Source: Candidatus Heimdallarchaeota archaeon (GTDB taxonomy: Archaea; Asgardarchaeota; Heimdallarchaeia; Heimdallarchaeales; Kariarchaeaceae). From it: 53,122 nucleotides of DNA. The stretch's first letter is position 1. Each line of letters opens with the position of its first letter. Shown in pieces: positions 1 through 9,690 of the stretch. A model generated the notes under the pieces. That model saw only the letters and a list, made by a program, of their open reading frames with translations, had not been told where the DNA came from and did not search any database. The translations under genes and the position numbers were made by a program. Location: the NCBI GenBank assembly GCA_015523565.1, contig WAKA01000180.1:1-53122 (forward strand), written 5' to 3'.

Positions 1-75
1 GTTTCTGACAATTCACAAGGCTTTTAAATTAATTTTTTGGCGGTTTATTTACTCAATTTCGAGGTGTTTTATCAT

Positions 76-633
76 ATGGGTAAACGTAAATTGAAACTAA
101 AATATTCAATTTTTATAGTAGCAATATTGATTTTGTCATCACTAAGCTTTTCAAATATGGTTAATGCTGACACACTTTATTTGTATAAAGCGGAAGTTTT
201 GTCCTATGTGGTTCATTCACATGACGATGGAACTGGTGAATTTACCATTGAGGGTTATATCCAATTCGATCGAGCTGATAACCCTGTTAAATTATTTTCA
301 TACGATGAAGACGGCGTTGAACCTGGCTACTTAATACCACGAAATGGTCAATATTTAACAATGTTTGACGACCGTTGGGTTGATATTAATGCAAGAATCT
401 GTGTTAAATTAATAGAACGAGACGGTCTTAGTTGGGATGGTCTTACAAGTAATGATAATGTTGTCCCAGCAAATTCATCACAAATTTGTGTTGACGTTTC
501 TGACATTGTAGGAGCCATTGGTACCGTAAATAGTTTTGATTTTTTTGAAAATGGGGATAGTGGTTGTCGAATTTACCTGAAACTGACTTTGATAAATTTT
601 CTAAGGACTGGTGGTGGAGGAAATTGGTTATAA
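76..633 (+). CDS. Small predicted secreted/lipid-anchored-like hypothetical protein with N-terminal signal peptide
   Basis: ORF 37..633; start at 76 (MGKRKLKLKYSIFIVAILILSSLSFSNMVNA) gives a typical signal peptide (KRK + hydrophobic core + A-x-A-like site); no family recognised. Confidence 0.55.
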   Translation: MGKRKLKLKYSIFIVAILILSSLSFSNMVNADTLYLYKAEVLSYVVHSHDDGTGEFTIEGYIQFDRADNPVKLFSYDEDGVEPGYLIPRNGQYLTMFDDRWVDINARICVKLIERDGLSWDGLTSNDNVVPANSSQICVDVSDIVGAIGTVNSFDFFENGDSGCRIYLKLTLINFLRTGGGGNWL

Positions 634-743
634 ACCCTGTTAAAATTTTATACGAATAGGAAAGATAATAAATTTTAATAAATTTCATTTGTTTTGTTCT
701 TAAGTCCATATTCTATTGCAGATCAAACTATTGTACTTTTCAA

Positions 744-2201
744 ATGCGGAAAAAATATTTTTTAGGAATAAATTGTTTAATCATGGATTTATCTGCTATG
801 ATGCATTACCATTCGTTTGCCCCACCAAAAACACTGAAGCCATATTATTTCATGTTGTTCCTGTTAGTGGTTGGTGAGGTTTTCTTCTGGAAAGATATTA
901 TTCTGGCGGTTCCAATTGAAGTTGATGGCTTATTGGTTGTCGCCCTTCTGTTTTTGTTTAATGGGATTCTTTTATTTGTCTTAAGCAAATGGCTGGATTT
1001 TGAACAATTGGTTCAGGTAATGGCTGAAAGCATTAGCGGAAGTTTAGTGGGTATTCTGCTGTTTCTTGTAATTGTTTTCTCAATTTTTGCTTTAGGTATC
1101 GTTCCTGCAATATTTTTAATAATTGTCCTCCTTTTTTCAATTGTCTCTTCTAATATAATCTCAACCAATTTTGGTATTGATCTCCTCATTTCACAGATAT
1201 TGGGTTTTAGTCTGGTCTCTTTCCTGCTTGGTGGACTTATTGCCTTGATCTTTCATCCTGTTCATAGGCTTATTGTTGGAAAACCACAAGATCTGTCCTC
1301 AGTTCAAGTTTTTTTAACAGATTTCCAAGAATTGGGCAAAAGAATTAATTTTTATGATGGGAGATTCTATGGTCTTGCCAACGGTTTGGTTATTGACAGG
1401 AAAACCAGTTCCATTTTACATAATGGTGCTTTTGGCATTGTAAACATAATATTTTTTGACCCGTTTCTTCTGGTGCATACGGGTAGATCTCAATTGTTCT
1501 TGTGGGAACATGCAAACGGATGGGCTTTTCATGGGGTTGTTGTCCACGAGGGGGGGTCTTTCACTGTCAAGCGAAAACGGGTTTTCACAGGCTTGTTCAA
1601 AATGAAACTGGTTGATGGGCATCTGTTCCTTGTCATTCGGAACAACAGATACTTGACTTCTGGGATATCGAAGGAAATGCATGCTGAGAAACTTGACTCT
1701 AGTGTCAAGGCAGTTGCAAATTACGGTGACCAATTAGTGCTTCTGAAAGAACTGAAAAAGGCTGGTGCTCTTGCGTCACTCCGTTCTGGAAAAATAACTG
1801 TTGAAATTGGCAATCGAAGGTTGCAATTGGCTGAAAATATAAGTTATCCTAACGATATTGAATTCAGGGGTGATTCCTTTGTTATTGTCGGCTCAAATGG
1901 CGTTTTCCTTTATCATTTTGATGAATCTGATGTGAACTTCGTCAAAAAACTTGTGGGTGGGATTGATGCAGTTTATCAAATAATTCCAAACGATTTCAAT
2001 GATCGTTATTTGTTTGTAAGGACTCAAAGAAATCTAATCTCACTTGTTGATTTCCATATTTCTGGAAATTTAATTGAATATGAATTGCCTGTCGGTTTCA
2101 GGATTCATTCATGCTACAATGGTTATTTGAACATATCAATCTGGAAGCACGCATTCATGCTTCCTTACAAGCACATGGATTCGTTTTTATCCCAATTGTA
2201 G
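744..2201 (+). CDS. Hypothetical membrane protein, N-terminal multi-TM region plus soluble beta-rich C-terminal domain
   Basis: 485 aa ORF; several hydrophobic segments in first ~180 aa, then long soluble region; start could be internal (MDLSAMM at 783). Confidence 0.6.
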   Translation: MRKKYFLGINCLIMDLSAMMHYHSFAPPKTLKPYYFMLFLLVVGEVFFWKDIILAVPIEVDGLLVVALLFLFNGILLFVLSKWLDFEQLVQVMAESISGSLVGILLFLVIVFSIFALGIVPAIFLIIVLLFSIVSSNIISTNFGIDLLISQILGFSLVSFLLGGLIALIFHPVHRLIVGKPQDLSSVQVFLTDFQELGKRINFYDGRFYGLANGLVIDRKTSSILHNGAFGIVNIIFFDPFLLVHTGRSQLFLWEHANGWAFHGVVVHEGGSFTVKRKRVFTGLFKMKLVDGHLFLVIRNNRYLTSGISKEMHAEKLDSSVKAVANYGDQLVLLKELKKAGALASLRSGKITVEIGNRRLQLAENISYPNDIEFRGDSFVIVGSNGVFLYHFDESDVNFVKKLVGGIDAVYQIIPNDFNDRYLFVRTQRNLISLVDFHISGNLIEYELPVGFRIHSCYNGYLNISIWKHAFMLPYKHMDSFLSQL

Positions 2202-2296
2202 CTGTATACGTCATCTCTACTTGAATATTACTCGTTTTCAACAAATTCCTGTTTCTATAGGTAGAAGTTTTAAGATGAATTTTTTATTGTGAATAA

Positions 2297-3130
2297 ATGG
2301 AGTGGCAGGTCGCTAAAGAGTACGAGGATATTACCTACAAAAAATCAAATGGCGTGGCAAGAATTGCCTTCAATCGACCAGAGGTTCGGAATGCGTTTCG
2401 GCCAAAAACAGTGTTTGAACTTTATGATGCTTTCAAGGACGCCCACGAGGATACTTCAATAGGGGTAGTGCTGTTGGCGGGTGAGGGTCCTTCTCCAAAA
2501 GATGGTGGGTATGCATTTTGCAGTGGTGGTGACCAGCGTGTTCGTGGTTCACAAGGATATGTCGATGACTCAGGCATGCCTCGTTTGAATATTTTGGAAG
2601 TTCAAAGGCAAATCCGATTTATGCCCAAGGTCGTCATTGCAGTTGTTGATGGCTGGGCTGTTGGCGGTGGTCATAGCCTCCATGTCGTTTGTGACATGAC
2701 TCTTGCCTGCAAGGAACATGCTATCTTCAAACAAACTGATGCGGATGTGACAAGTTTCGATGGGGGGTATGGGTCTGCATATCTTGCACGACAGGTTGGG
2801 CAGAAGCGGGCAAGAGAGGTGTTTTTCCTTGGTCGGAATTATAGTGCACAGGACGCATTTGAAATGGGTATGGTCAATGCAGTCGTGCCACATGAAAACC
2901 TTGAGGAAGAGGCTTACAAGTGGGCTCAGGAAATTCTTGATAAATCTCCGACCTCAATCCGGATGTTGAAATTTGCATTTAACCTGATTGATGATGGTCT
3001 TGTCGGTCAGCAAGTGTTCGCAGGCGAGGCGACCCGTCTTGCATACATGACTGAGGAGGCAAAAGAGGGTCGAAATGCATTTTTGGAAAAAAGGAAGCCA
3101 AACTTCAGAGATATCAAATGGTTACCATAA
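2297..3130 (+). CDS. menB: 1,4-dihydroxy-2-naphthoyl-CoA synthase (crotonase superfamily)
   Basis: Diagnostic MenB stretches: RPEVRNAFRPKTVFEL, AFCSGGDQRVRG, VDGWAVGGGHSLHVVCDMTLA, QTDADVTSFDGGYGSAYLARQVGQKRAREVFFLG, EKRKPNF. Confidence 0.93.
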   Translation: MEWQVAKEYEDITYKKSNGVARIAFNRPEVRNAFRPKTVFELYDAFKDAHEDTSIGVVLLAGEGPSPKDGGYAFCSGGDQRVRGSQGYVDDSGMPRLNILEVQRQIRFMPKVVIAVVDGWAVGGGHSLHVVCDMTLACKEHAIFKQTDADVTSFDGGYGSAYLARQVGQKRAREVFFLGRNYSAQDAFEMGMVNAVVPHENLEEEAYKWAQEILDKSPTSIRMLKFAFNLIDDGLVGQQVFAGEATRLAYMTEEAKEGRNAFLEKRKPNFRDIKWLP

Positions 3131-3213
3131 ACAGGCGAATTTCCCGCAAATATTTTATGTAACTTTCCATTTTTGTCCGATTAGATTTTATTCACCTTTT
3201 GCGATAATATCAT

Positions 3214-4062
3214 ATGGAATTTTCTGAAACTGAAATTCAAACGATCCACGCGTTGGATGGTACCCAACTTGTTTTGCATATATGGGAACCTTCTTCGGTA
3301 AAAGGTGTCATTTTGGCAATTCATGGGGGAATGGCTCATGGTGGCGATTATGTGACCCCCGCCATGTATTTCATGGAAAAAGGCTATGCAATGGTTGCTC
3401 CAGACCTTCGTGGGCACAAGAAAGAAAAGGTTGATTTAAAAAATTTTGACCTTTACCTAACTGATATCATGGATGTATATAAATGGATGTTGGATCGATA
3501 TGCCGACTTACCATTGTTTGTTTTCGGTCATTCCATGGGTGGCTTGATCGCAACTGTTCTTGGCTTGAAATTTCCTACAGAGATATCTCATGTAAAGGGT
3601 TTTGTATTGTCCTCACCTTATTTCAAAAATGCAGTTCCTGTACCAAAAATATTGGTGATTCTCACACCTTTGTTTGCCTTTTTGACCCCAAGGATGAAAG
3701 TTCCAGCAGAGGACTTTCTCGATTATTTGACGCATGATGAAGAAATTACTGCCCGCCATCATGAGGATGAACGGAAAGGGTTAAGGGGAAAATATGTAAC
3801 TGTCAGATGGGCACATCAAATCATGAAAGGCCAGTCATTTGTAGAAAAGCATATTTCTGAATGGAGATTTCCTTTATACGTGGTTGTTGCAGGGCAAGAT
3901 AAGCTTGCCGATACGTCTTACACTGAAAAATTACTTCAACAAGTGATCCCAAGCCTTTTGAAGTTCAAGAAAGCAGAAGGCAATTATCACGAGAATTTCA
4001 ATGAAACCAATCGGTTGGAGATATATGAAGAGATTTTTGAATGGATGAATTCTGTAGTGTAA
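3214..4062 (+). CDS. Alpha/beta hydrolase (monoacylglycerol-lipase/serine aminopeptidase-like)
   Basis: GHSMGG nucleophile elbow, HGG oxyanion motif, C-terminal catalytic His region (NYHENFNE). Confidence 0.85.
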   Translation: MEFSETEIQTIHALDGTQLVLHIWEPSSVKGVILAIHGGMAHGGDYVTPAMYFMEKGYAMVAPDLRGHKKEKVDLKNFDLYLTDIMDVYKWMLDRYADLPLFVFGHSMGGLIATVLGLKFPTEISHVKGFVLSSPYFKNAVPVPKILVILTPLFAFLTPRMKVPAEDFLDYLTHDEEITARHHEDERKGLRGKYVTVRWAHQIMKGQSFVEKHISEWRFPLYVVVAGQDKLADTSYTEKLLQQVIPSLLKFKKAEGNYHENFNETNRLEIYEEIFEWMNSVV

Positions 4063-4122
4063 ATCCCCATGCTTGTTGTACGATTTTTTTTCTTTCTACT
4101 ACATTCCATACAATAGTTTTTT

Positions 4123-5472
4123 TTGTATTCGATTTCTTTAATAGTAAATAAAAAAAAAGATAATTTGAGGTTCAAAGGGTTGAGAAATATTCAGGAACTA
4201 AAAAAGGCATATCCGCAGGAAATTACCCTGCCAAGGGGTGTAGATGATCCTGTCCTTTTGCTGATAACCTGTGAGGATGAACGGATTGCTAAAAAGTTGA
4301 AACACCATTTCCTTTCATATGGTTATGCAATAGCTGGACCTGCCTATAATTCCGATATGGCTCATTCTTTGTCTCGCAAAATTCCGATTGATGGTTTTGT
4401 TTATCATTTGGGTAATGATCTTGGAGAAATATTGTCCTTTTTCAAGGTTTTGCAGGAATTTTCTTTCCTGCCTGTTGTTTTCCTTGGGCAGATTGATGCA
4501 ACCGTCCGGCTTAGAATAAAGAAATTGGAAAATCCTTATTTTGCAACAGATTATCCTATTGCTGACCAACCCACCCTTCTTAAAGAAATGAACCGATTAT
4601 TTGGGAATCGTGGCGGAACCATTCCTGAACTTCTGATCTTTGCAAATGCAACTTTCAATGAAATGGTGTCACTAGCAAGAAGGAAAGAAAAAAGGGAGGT
4701 TGAACACATCATTTCGGAAATTGTGGGGCAATTGCCGAGCAGATGGGATAGCTTTGCCTTTGAAAATGATCCTTCTCCTACTTTAATTTACCTTTCACAG
4801 GCACCTTTTGACCGATCACAATTTTTTGTCATGCTAGAATTGCTTTTCAATGATTTGGAAGAAACCATCAATGACAAACTGAATGTGACTTGGGGCGCCG
4901 ATTTCATTAACGATGCAATTCTTCAGGCAATTGCCAGATATAAGTTTAAGGATGAATTGGTTTTAAACTTTGCAAAAGTCCGGGGATTGCCAGATCTGAA
5001 TATCAAACAGCTTGTTCAGAAAGTTACTGAGGCAGAAGGTTTTATTGGGGTGGGATACATTGAACTTAGTGATCATGGTCCTGAATTATTGAAAATGAAA
5101 GCAGACCCTGGCTTGGAAATGTTGATCAATGAGCAAACTGTTGCCCAACTTATCTCTATTGTTGGACAAGGTGAGAGCTATCGCGAAGGGCAATTTGGGA
5201 TTGTCCCGTTATTGCAAAGCCAAGATTATGTGGCTATTCTTTCAAGCAAGATCCTTGACTCCGAGACATTGGAAGATATTCGTATGGCTGGAAGATCGCT
5301 TACCTTGATCTTTGTGGTGATTCACAAGAACTTTTCCAATTTAGCAATGGACAAATCATTTCTTAAGGAAACCATGTCAGAATACTATTCTCTGGATAAT
5401 GTCAAGCAGGTCACTGATGAGTTAATTGAAAATATTTACCAGAAATTCAAATTCATTCTTCCTGTATCCTGA
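4123..5472 (+). CDS. Hypothetical multidomain protein with receiver-like N-terminal domain
   Basis: 449 aa ORF; N-terminus DDPVLLLITCEDERIAKKLKHHFLSYGYAIAGPA... resembles a degenerate receiver fold; remainder unassigned; true start may be downstream (region 4165). Confidence 0.5.
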   Translation: MYSISLIVNKKKDNLRFKGLRNIQELKKAYPQEITLPRGVDDPVLLLITCEDERIAKKLKHHFLSYGYAIAGPAYNSDMAHSLSRKIPIDGFVYHLGNDLGEILSFFKVLQEFSFLPVVFLGQIDATVRLRIKKLENPYFATDYPIADQPTLLKEMNRLFGNRGGTIPELLIFANATFNEMVSLARRKEKREVEHIISEIVGQLPSRWDSFAFENDPSPTLIYLSQAPFDRSQFFVMLELLFNDLEETINDKLNVTWGADFINDAILQAIARYKFKDELVLNFAKVRGLPDLNIKQLVQKVTEAEGFIGVGYIELSDHGPELLKMKADPGLEMLINEQTVAQLISIVGQGESYREGQFGIVPLLQSQDYVAILSSKILDSETLEDIRMAGRSLTLIFVVIHKNFSNLAMDKSFLKETMSEYYSLDNVKQVTDELIENIYQKFKFILPVS

Positions 5473-5479
5473 GATAAAT

Positions 5480-7459
5480 TCATTCTTCCTGCATTTTATG
5501 GAGGTATATAAATCCCAACCTATCCATTTTAGCTTTCCAATGGGGCGGCACCCAAATTGTGCTGTCCCCTTGTTCAACTATAAACGGTCCTATTTTTTCA
5601 AAGTTCTTTCCAATATCTTTCTTTTGGTATACCTCTACGGGTCCCACGTCAAAAACCTTTCTTTTTCCTATTGGTTTAGGATCTGGATAAGTTTCCACTT
5701 CAGGAAGAACAGGATCTGGATGGTGTTTTATTGCAGTAACTCTTGCCGCAACAAACTCCAAAGGTTCTTCTTCGTCTGCAAATCCATACTGTGTTCGGTG
5801 TTCTTCCAAAAATCGATTTCTTGTATTGGCAATGGTTTTCTCCCAAGGAACAGTCAACTCAAATGATTGACCCACGAATCTTATGTCCAACATTCTGATA
5901 AATTGGTCTGGTTTGTTTCCATCTTTTGCCATCTGATTCACAAGTTCTTTTTCCATTTCCATGAAGATGGATTCAATTTCATTTTCATTTATTTCTCCTT
6001 CCCTTTTCAGTATTCCTTGACTTTTATCATATTTGTAATCGGCAGACAGCAAACCAAATGCGGACCAAATTCCTGGATATGGGGGAATGATGGTTTCAGT
6101 CATCCCCATTATGTCTGCAAGCTCTGCGGCATGTACTGGGCCCGCCCCTCCAAAAGCCAAAAGGGAAAAGTTTCTTGGATCAACCCCCCGTTCTGTGGAG
6201 ACTGCCCTTAACGCCTTTGCAATGTTTTCATGGAAAATTCTACGGATTCCCTTTATGCAACTCTCTAATGTAATGCCCAATTCTTTGGCCAATCCCTTAA
6301 GAGCTTCTTCAGATAATTCCTTATTTAAGGTAATGGCACCTTCTCCAAGTGAACTTGGAAGTATTCCATACAATAGGTCTGCATCAGTAACTGTTGGATA
6401 TTTTCCTCCTTTTCCGTAAGCCGCTGGTCCTGGATCCGCCCCTGCACTTTGAGGTCCCACTCTAAGAAGTCCTGCTGATGTCCAGGCAATTGACCCTCCT
6501 CCTGCCCCGATTGTCTGCACGTCCACCGACGGAACTGAAATTGGGATTCCACCTAGTTTCAGTCCATATAACACGGTTCCTTTTTTCTCCTTTACTTGTG
6601 CCACATCACTGGAAGTTCCTCCAATGTCTAAAGAGATGATGTTGTCTCTCCCTGTTATTCTTGCAGTAAATTCGGCGGCAAGCACACCCCCTGCCAATCC
6701 AGAAACCATTATTTCCACAGGTCGCATGCTTAGGCGTTGTGGTACGGCAAGTCCGTTATTGGATTTTATTATGGCAATTTTCGCATGTTTACTTGCTTTT
6801 TGAACTTTGAATGCTAACCTCTCCACATAGCTTGAAATAAGTGGCTTTACATATGCGTCTGCAATGGTTGTCGAAAAACGTTCATATTCCCTGTATTCTG
6901 GTACAACCTTTGAGGAAACGGATATGGGTATTCCCAGTTTTTCCAACTCTTTCTCTAGTTCAAGCTCATGTTTTGGATTTAAAAAACTAAATAGAAATCC
7001 TATTGCAATCGATTCTGGCTGTAGGCTTTGAATTTGATCAATAACCTGATTGATATCCTCGTCAGAAAGTCCTGTTCTGATGGTACCATCGGATAAAACC
7101 CTTTCATTCACAGTTATTCTCATGTCTTGAGGGACAAGGGGTACTGGTCTAGTGGGGATGATGGAATAAATGTCAAGACGGTTTTGTCTGCCTATCTCAA
7201 CAACATCTCTAAATCCTTTTGTGGTTATAAACAAGACTTTTGCCCCTTTTCTTTCAAGCATGGCATTAGTTGCTACTGTTGTACCATGCAACAGCTCTTC
7301 AAACGCCCCGTCCAATTTTTCTAGAATAAGGTCTACTGCCTCCGTTGGATCTTTTGGTGTGGACAAAACCTTGATGACTTTTAATTTTTTGTCTCCAATG
7401 GCTATTGCATCGGAAAAACTTCCCCCTATATCAATGCCTATAATCTGCCAAGAATGCAC
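5480..7459 (-). CDS. hyuA: Hydantoinase A / 5-oxoprolinase family protein (HyuA)
   Basis: IGIDIGGSFSDAIAI, LLHGTTVATNAMLERKGAKV, LDIGGTSSDVAQV, GAGGGSIAWTSAGLLRVGPQSAGADPGPAAYG, LLAFGGAGPVHA; ORF extends to 7549 but a GTG at 7459 (VHSWQIIGIDIGG) is the more plausible start. Confidence 0.92.
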   Translation of the reverse strand: MHSWQIIGIDIGGSFSDAIAIGDKKLKVIKVLSTPKDPTEAVDLILEKLDGAFEELLHGTTVATNAMLERKGAKVLFITTKGFRDVVEIGRQNRLDIYSIIPTRPVPLVPQDMRITVNERVLSDGTIRTGLSDEDINQVIDQIQSLQPESIAIGFLFSFLNPKHELELEKELEKLGIPISVSSKVVPEYREYERFSTTIADAYVKPLISSYVERLAFKVQKASKHAKIAIIKSNNGLAVPQRLSMRPVEIMVSGLAGGVLAAEFTARITGRDNIISLDIGGTSSDVAQVKEKKGTVLYGLKLGGIPISVPSVDVQTIGAGGGSIAWTSAGLLRVGPQSAGADPGPAAYGKGGKYPTVTDADLLYGILPSSLGEGAITLNKELSEEALKGLAKELGITLESCIKGIRRIFHENIAKALRAVSTERGVDPRNFSLLAFGGAGPVHAAELADIMGMTETIIPPYPGIWSAFGLLSADYKYDKSQGILKREGEINENEIESIFMEMEKELVNQMAKDGNKPDQFIRMLDIRFVGQSFELTVPWEKTIANTRNRFLEEHRTQYGFADEEEPLEFVAARVTAIKHHPDPVLPEVETYPDPKPIGKRKVFDVGPVEVYQKKDIGKNFEKIGPFIVEQGDSTIWVPPHWKAKMDRLGFIYLHKMQEE

Positions 7460-7508
7460 ATGGTAGAAATAAGTCTGGCTGTTTAAGCCTTTTTGATTTT
7501 GGCAATCC

Positions 7509-7850
7509 CTAAATCTTACATTCGTGTTTTCTTTTTCTTTGGAAAGCATGAAGGAGTAATGTCAAGAACTTCTTTACGGGATATGCTTCCGCAACTTGTC
7601 CCATCAACTTTCCCAAAGGAAGTAGCCTCATGAGCTCAGTAATCGCCTCTGATTCTGAATACCACTTGTTACCTTTTACGACATGAAAACTTTTCCAATA
7701 CTGTAAATGCCCAATTCTTGCAATTCCTTCTTCCAAAATCATTGGATTTGACATGTTTACCACCTTTGTTTCCCTTCCTACAATATACCTGATTATTTTT
7801 GCAAATTTAGTACAGATGGAACAATCGTCGTCGTAGGTAATAATTGCCAC
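7509..7850 (-). CDS. DCC-family (DUF393) thiol-disulfide oxidoreductase-like protein
   Basis: VAIITYDDDCSICTKFAKII with DxxCxxC motif near the N-terminus; ORF extends to 7874, GTG start at 7850 preferred. Confidence 0.72.
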   Translation of the reverse strand: MAIITYDDDCSICTKFAKIIRYIVGRETKVVNMSNPMILEEGIARIGHLQYWKSFHVVKGNKWYSESEAITELMRLLPLGKLMGQVAEAYPVKKFLTLLLHAFQRKRKHECKI

Positions 7851-7951
7851 AATCAAATATTCCCAATGATGCAATTATTATTTTGCATAAATCCAATTAT
7901 TTTACTCTATTCTGGGGAAATTCATTAAAGTTGCAAATTTTGTCCTTATTC

Positions 7952-8854
7952 ATGAAACAAGCAATCTCTATTTCCTTAGGAAGCAAATCGAGAGATCATA
8001 AGGGTGTCATTGAACTTGGTGGTGAAAAAATAGAGGTACAAAGAATAGGGACAGATGGGGACACGACAAAGATGCAGATCCTTTACAGGGATCTTGACGG
8101 GAAGGTTGACGCTTTTGGTGCAGGTGGTTTTCTTTTTGGGTTCCATGTTGAAGACAAATTTTATGAACTTCGCACGGTCAAAAAACTGACAAAATATATT
8201 AAAAAAACCCCTATTGTTGATGGGAATGGTGTCAAAGACACAATTGAACGCACCTCATTGCAAAAAGTTTGGGATGAGGTTGCCCCGTTGTTTGAAGACA
8301 AACCAAAAACTGCCCTGTTGACATCTGCTGTCGACAGATATGGCATGGCAAAATCCGTTGAGGAGGCAGGGTTTGAAATGGTGTGTGGTGATTTTTACTT
8401 TGCCTTGGGGATTCCCATTAAAATTAGAAGTTTAAAAGGTGTCAGGCGCCTTGCGCGGGTCATGATGCCCATTGTCTCTTTCTTCCCCCTAAGCTGGCTT
8501 TACCCACTTGGCGAAAAACAAAAGGAAAGGACACCTAAATACGGAAAACTTTTCAAGAATGCCACCTTGATTGCAGGAGACTTTCTTTATACCAAAAAAT
8601 ATTCTCCAGATGACATGAAAGGAAAAATCATTCTGACAAATACCACCACACAAGAAGATCGTGACGACCTATTCGCAAGGGGTGTAGAAGCAATTATTAC
8701 GACCACTCCAGAGATCGGAGGTCGATCCTTTGGGACAAATGTCCTTGAAGCGGCAATTGTTGCCCACGTTGGATTGGGTCGCCCATTGACCTCTGAAGAA
8801 ATGAAAGAACAAGTTGAGAAATTGGGTCTTAAACCACAAGTTCATTTTCCCTGA
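7952..8854 (+). CDS. Quinate/shikimate-5-dehydrogenase-like protein (NAD-binding, function uncertain)
   Basis: MKQAISISLGSKSRDHKGVIELGGEKIEVQRIGTDGD...GKVDAFGAGGFLFGF; PVVDGNGVKDTIER-like segment; resembles proteins annotated 'quinate 5-dehydrogenase'; ORF track start 7844, internal Met at 7952 preferred. Confidence 0.6.
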   Translation: MKQAISISLGSKSRDHKGVIELGGEKIEVQRIGTDGDTTKMQILYRDLDGKVDAFGAGGFLFGFHVEDKFYELRTVKKLTKYIKKTPIVDGNGVKDTIERTSLQKVWDEVAPLFEDKPKTALLTSAVDRYGMAKSVEEAGFEMVCGDFYFALGIPIKIRSLKGVRRLARVMMPIVSFFPLSWLYPLGEKQKERTPKYGKLFKNATLIAGDFLYTKKYSPDDMKGKIILTNTTTQEDRDDLFARGVEAIITTTPEIGGRSFGTNVLEAAIVAHVGLGRPLTSEEMKEQVEKLGLKPQVHFP

Positions 8855-8865
8855 GGTGGAATGCA

Positions 8866-9690
8866 ATGAAATATAAGGTTCCTTTTATTGTCCTCGCAGG
8901 TAGCCCCCCTACCAGAGATCAATTGATGGAATATGCAAATACAGACTATAAAGCATTGATAGATATCAATGGTAAACCCATGTTGACCCGAGTGTTGGAG
9001 GCAATTCGAGATTCCAACAGAGCTTCGTATATCCTCATAGTTGGTCTTCCCAAAGATAAAATAGAGTTGCCTGAAGGCATAGATGCAAATATCGTTGAAT
9101 TCTATGAAATTGAAGGCAAACAGGTTGACAAGATCATCAATTCATGCAAATATATTTATGACTTGGGTCAAAAAAATCCTGACATATTCCCTAAAGGCTC
9201 TTATCATACTGTGATAACAACTTCAGACATCCCTGCATTGACAGGTAGAACAATAGATGATTATTTGGATAGGTGCTTTGAAACAGATCATGCTTTCTAT
9301 TATTGTGTGGTTGAAAAAGAACACATGGAAAGGGAATTTCCCAATAGCGGTAGATCATGGATTAAAATGGATGGGAACAAATACTGTGGCGCTGATTTAG
9401 CCCTTTTCGATGTCACCTATGCGGAGCAATCCTATGATTTGCTTAAAGTAATCACGGAAAATCGAAAATCTTTCACCAAGGCTCTCTTCAAGGCTTCTCC
9501 AATCACGTTTTTCAAATATGTCCTCAAAATCGCAAAAATGAAAGATGTAGAGCGACTGATGACAAAGATTTTCGGCTTTCCCTCCAAGCTTATTATCGAC
9601 GAGGATGCTCGTATTGCTTTTGATGTTGACAAGCCTTACCAACTGGATTTGATGCGTTCTTACATTTCTTTACATGAAACTCCCAAGTAA
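8866..9690 (+). CDS. MobA-like nucleotidyltransferase
   Basis: VPFIVLAGSPPTRDQL...YKALIDINGKPMLTRVLEAI NTP-transferase N-terminus; gaggtgg SD-like motif just upstream; 11 nt after previous gene. Confidence 0.75.
   Translation: MKYKVPFIVLAGSPPTRDQLMEYANTDYKALIDINGKPMLTRVLEAIRDSNRASYILIVGLPKDKIELPEGIDANIVEFYEIEGKQVDKIINSCKYIYDLGQKNPDIFPKGSYHTVITTSDIPALTGRTIDDYLDRCFETDHAFYYCVVEKEHMEREFPNSGRSWIKMDGNKYCGADLALFDVTYAEQSYDLLKVITENRKSFTKALFKASPITFFKYVLKIAKMKDVERLMTKIFGFPSKLIIDEDARIAFDVDKPYQLDLMRSYISLHETPK

Noticed and set aside
5426-6419. Several plus-strand ORFs of 110-146 aa
   Set aside because: Antisense to hyuA; low-complexity Phe/Ser-rich translations typical of reverse-strand shadows
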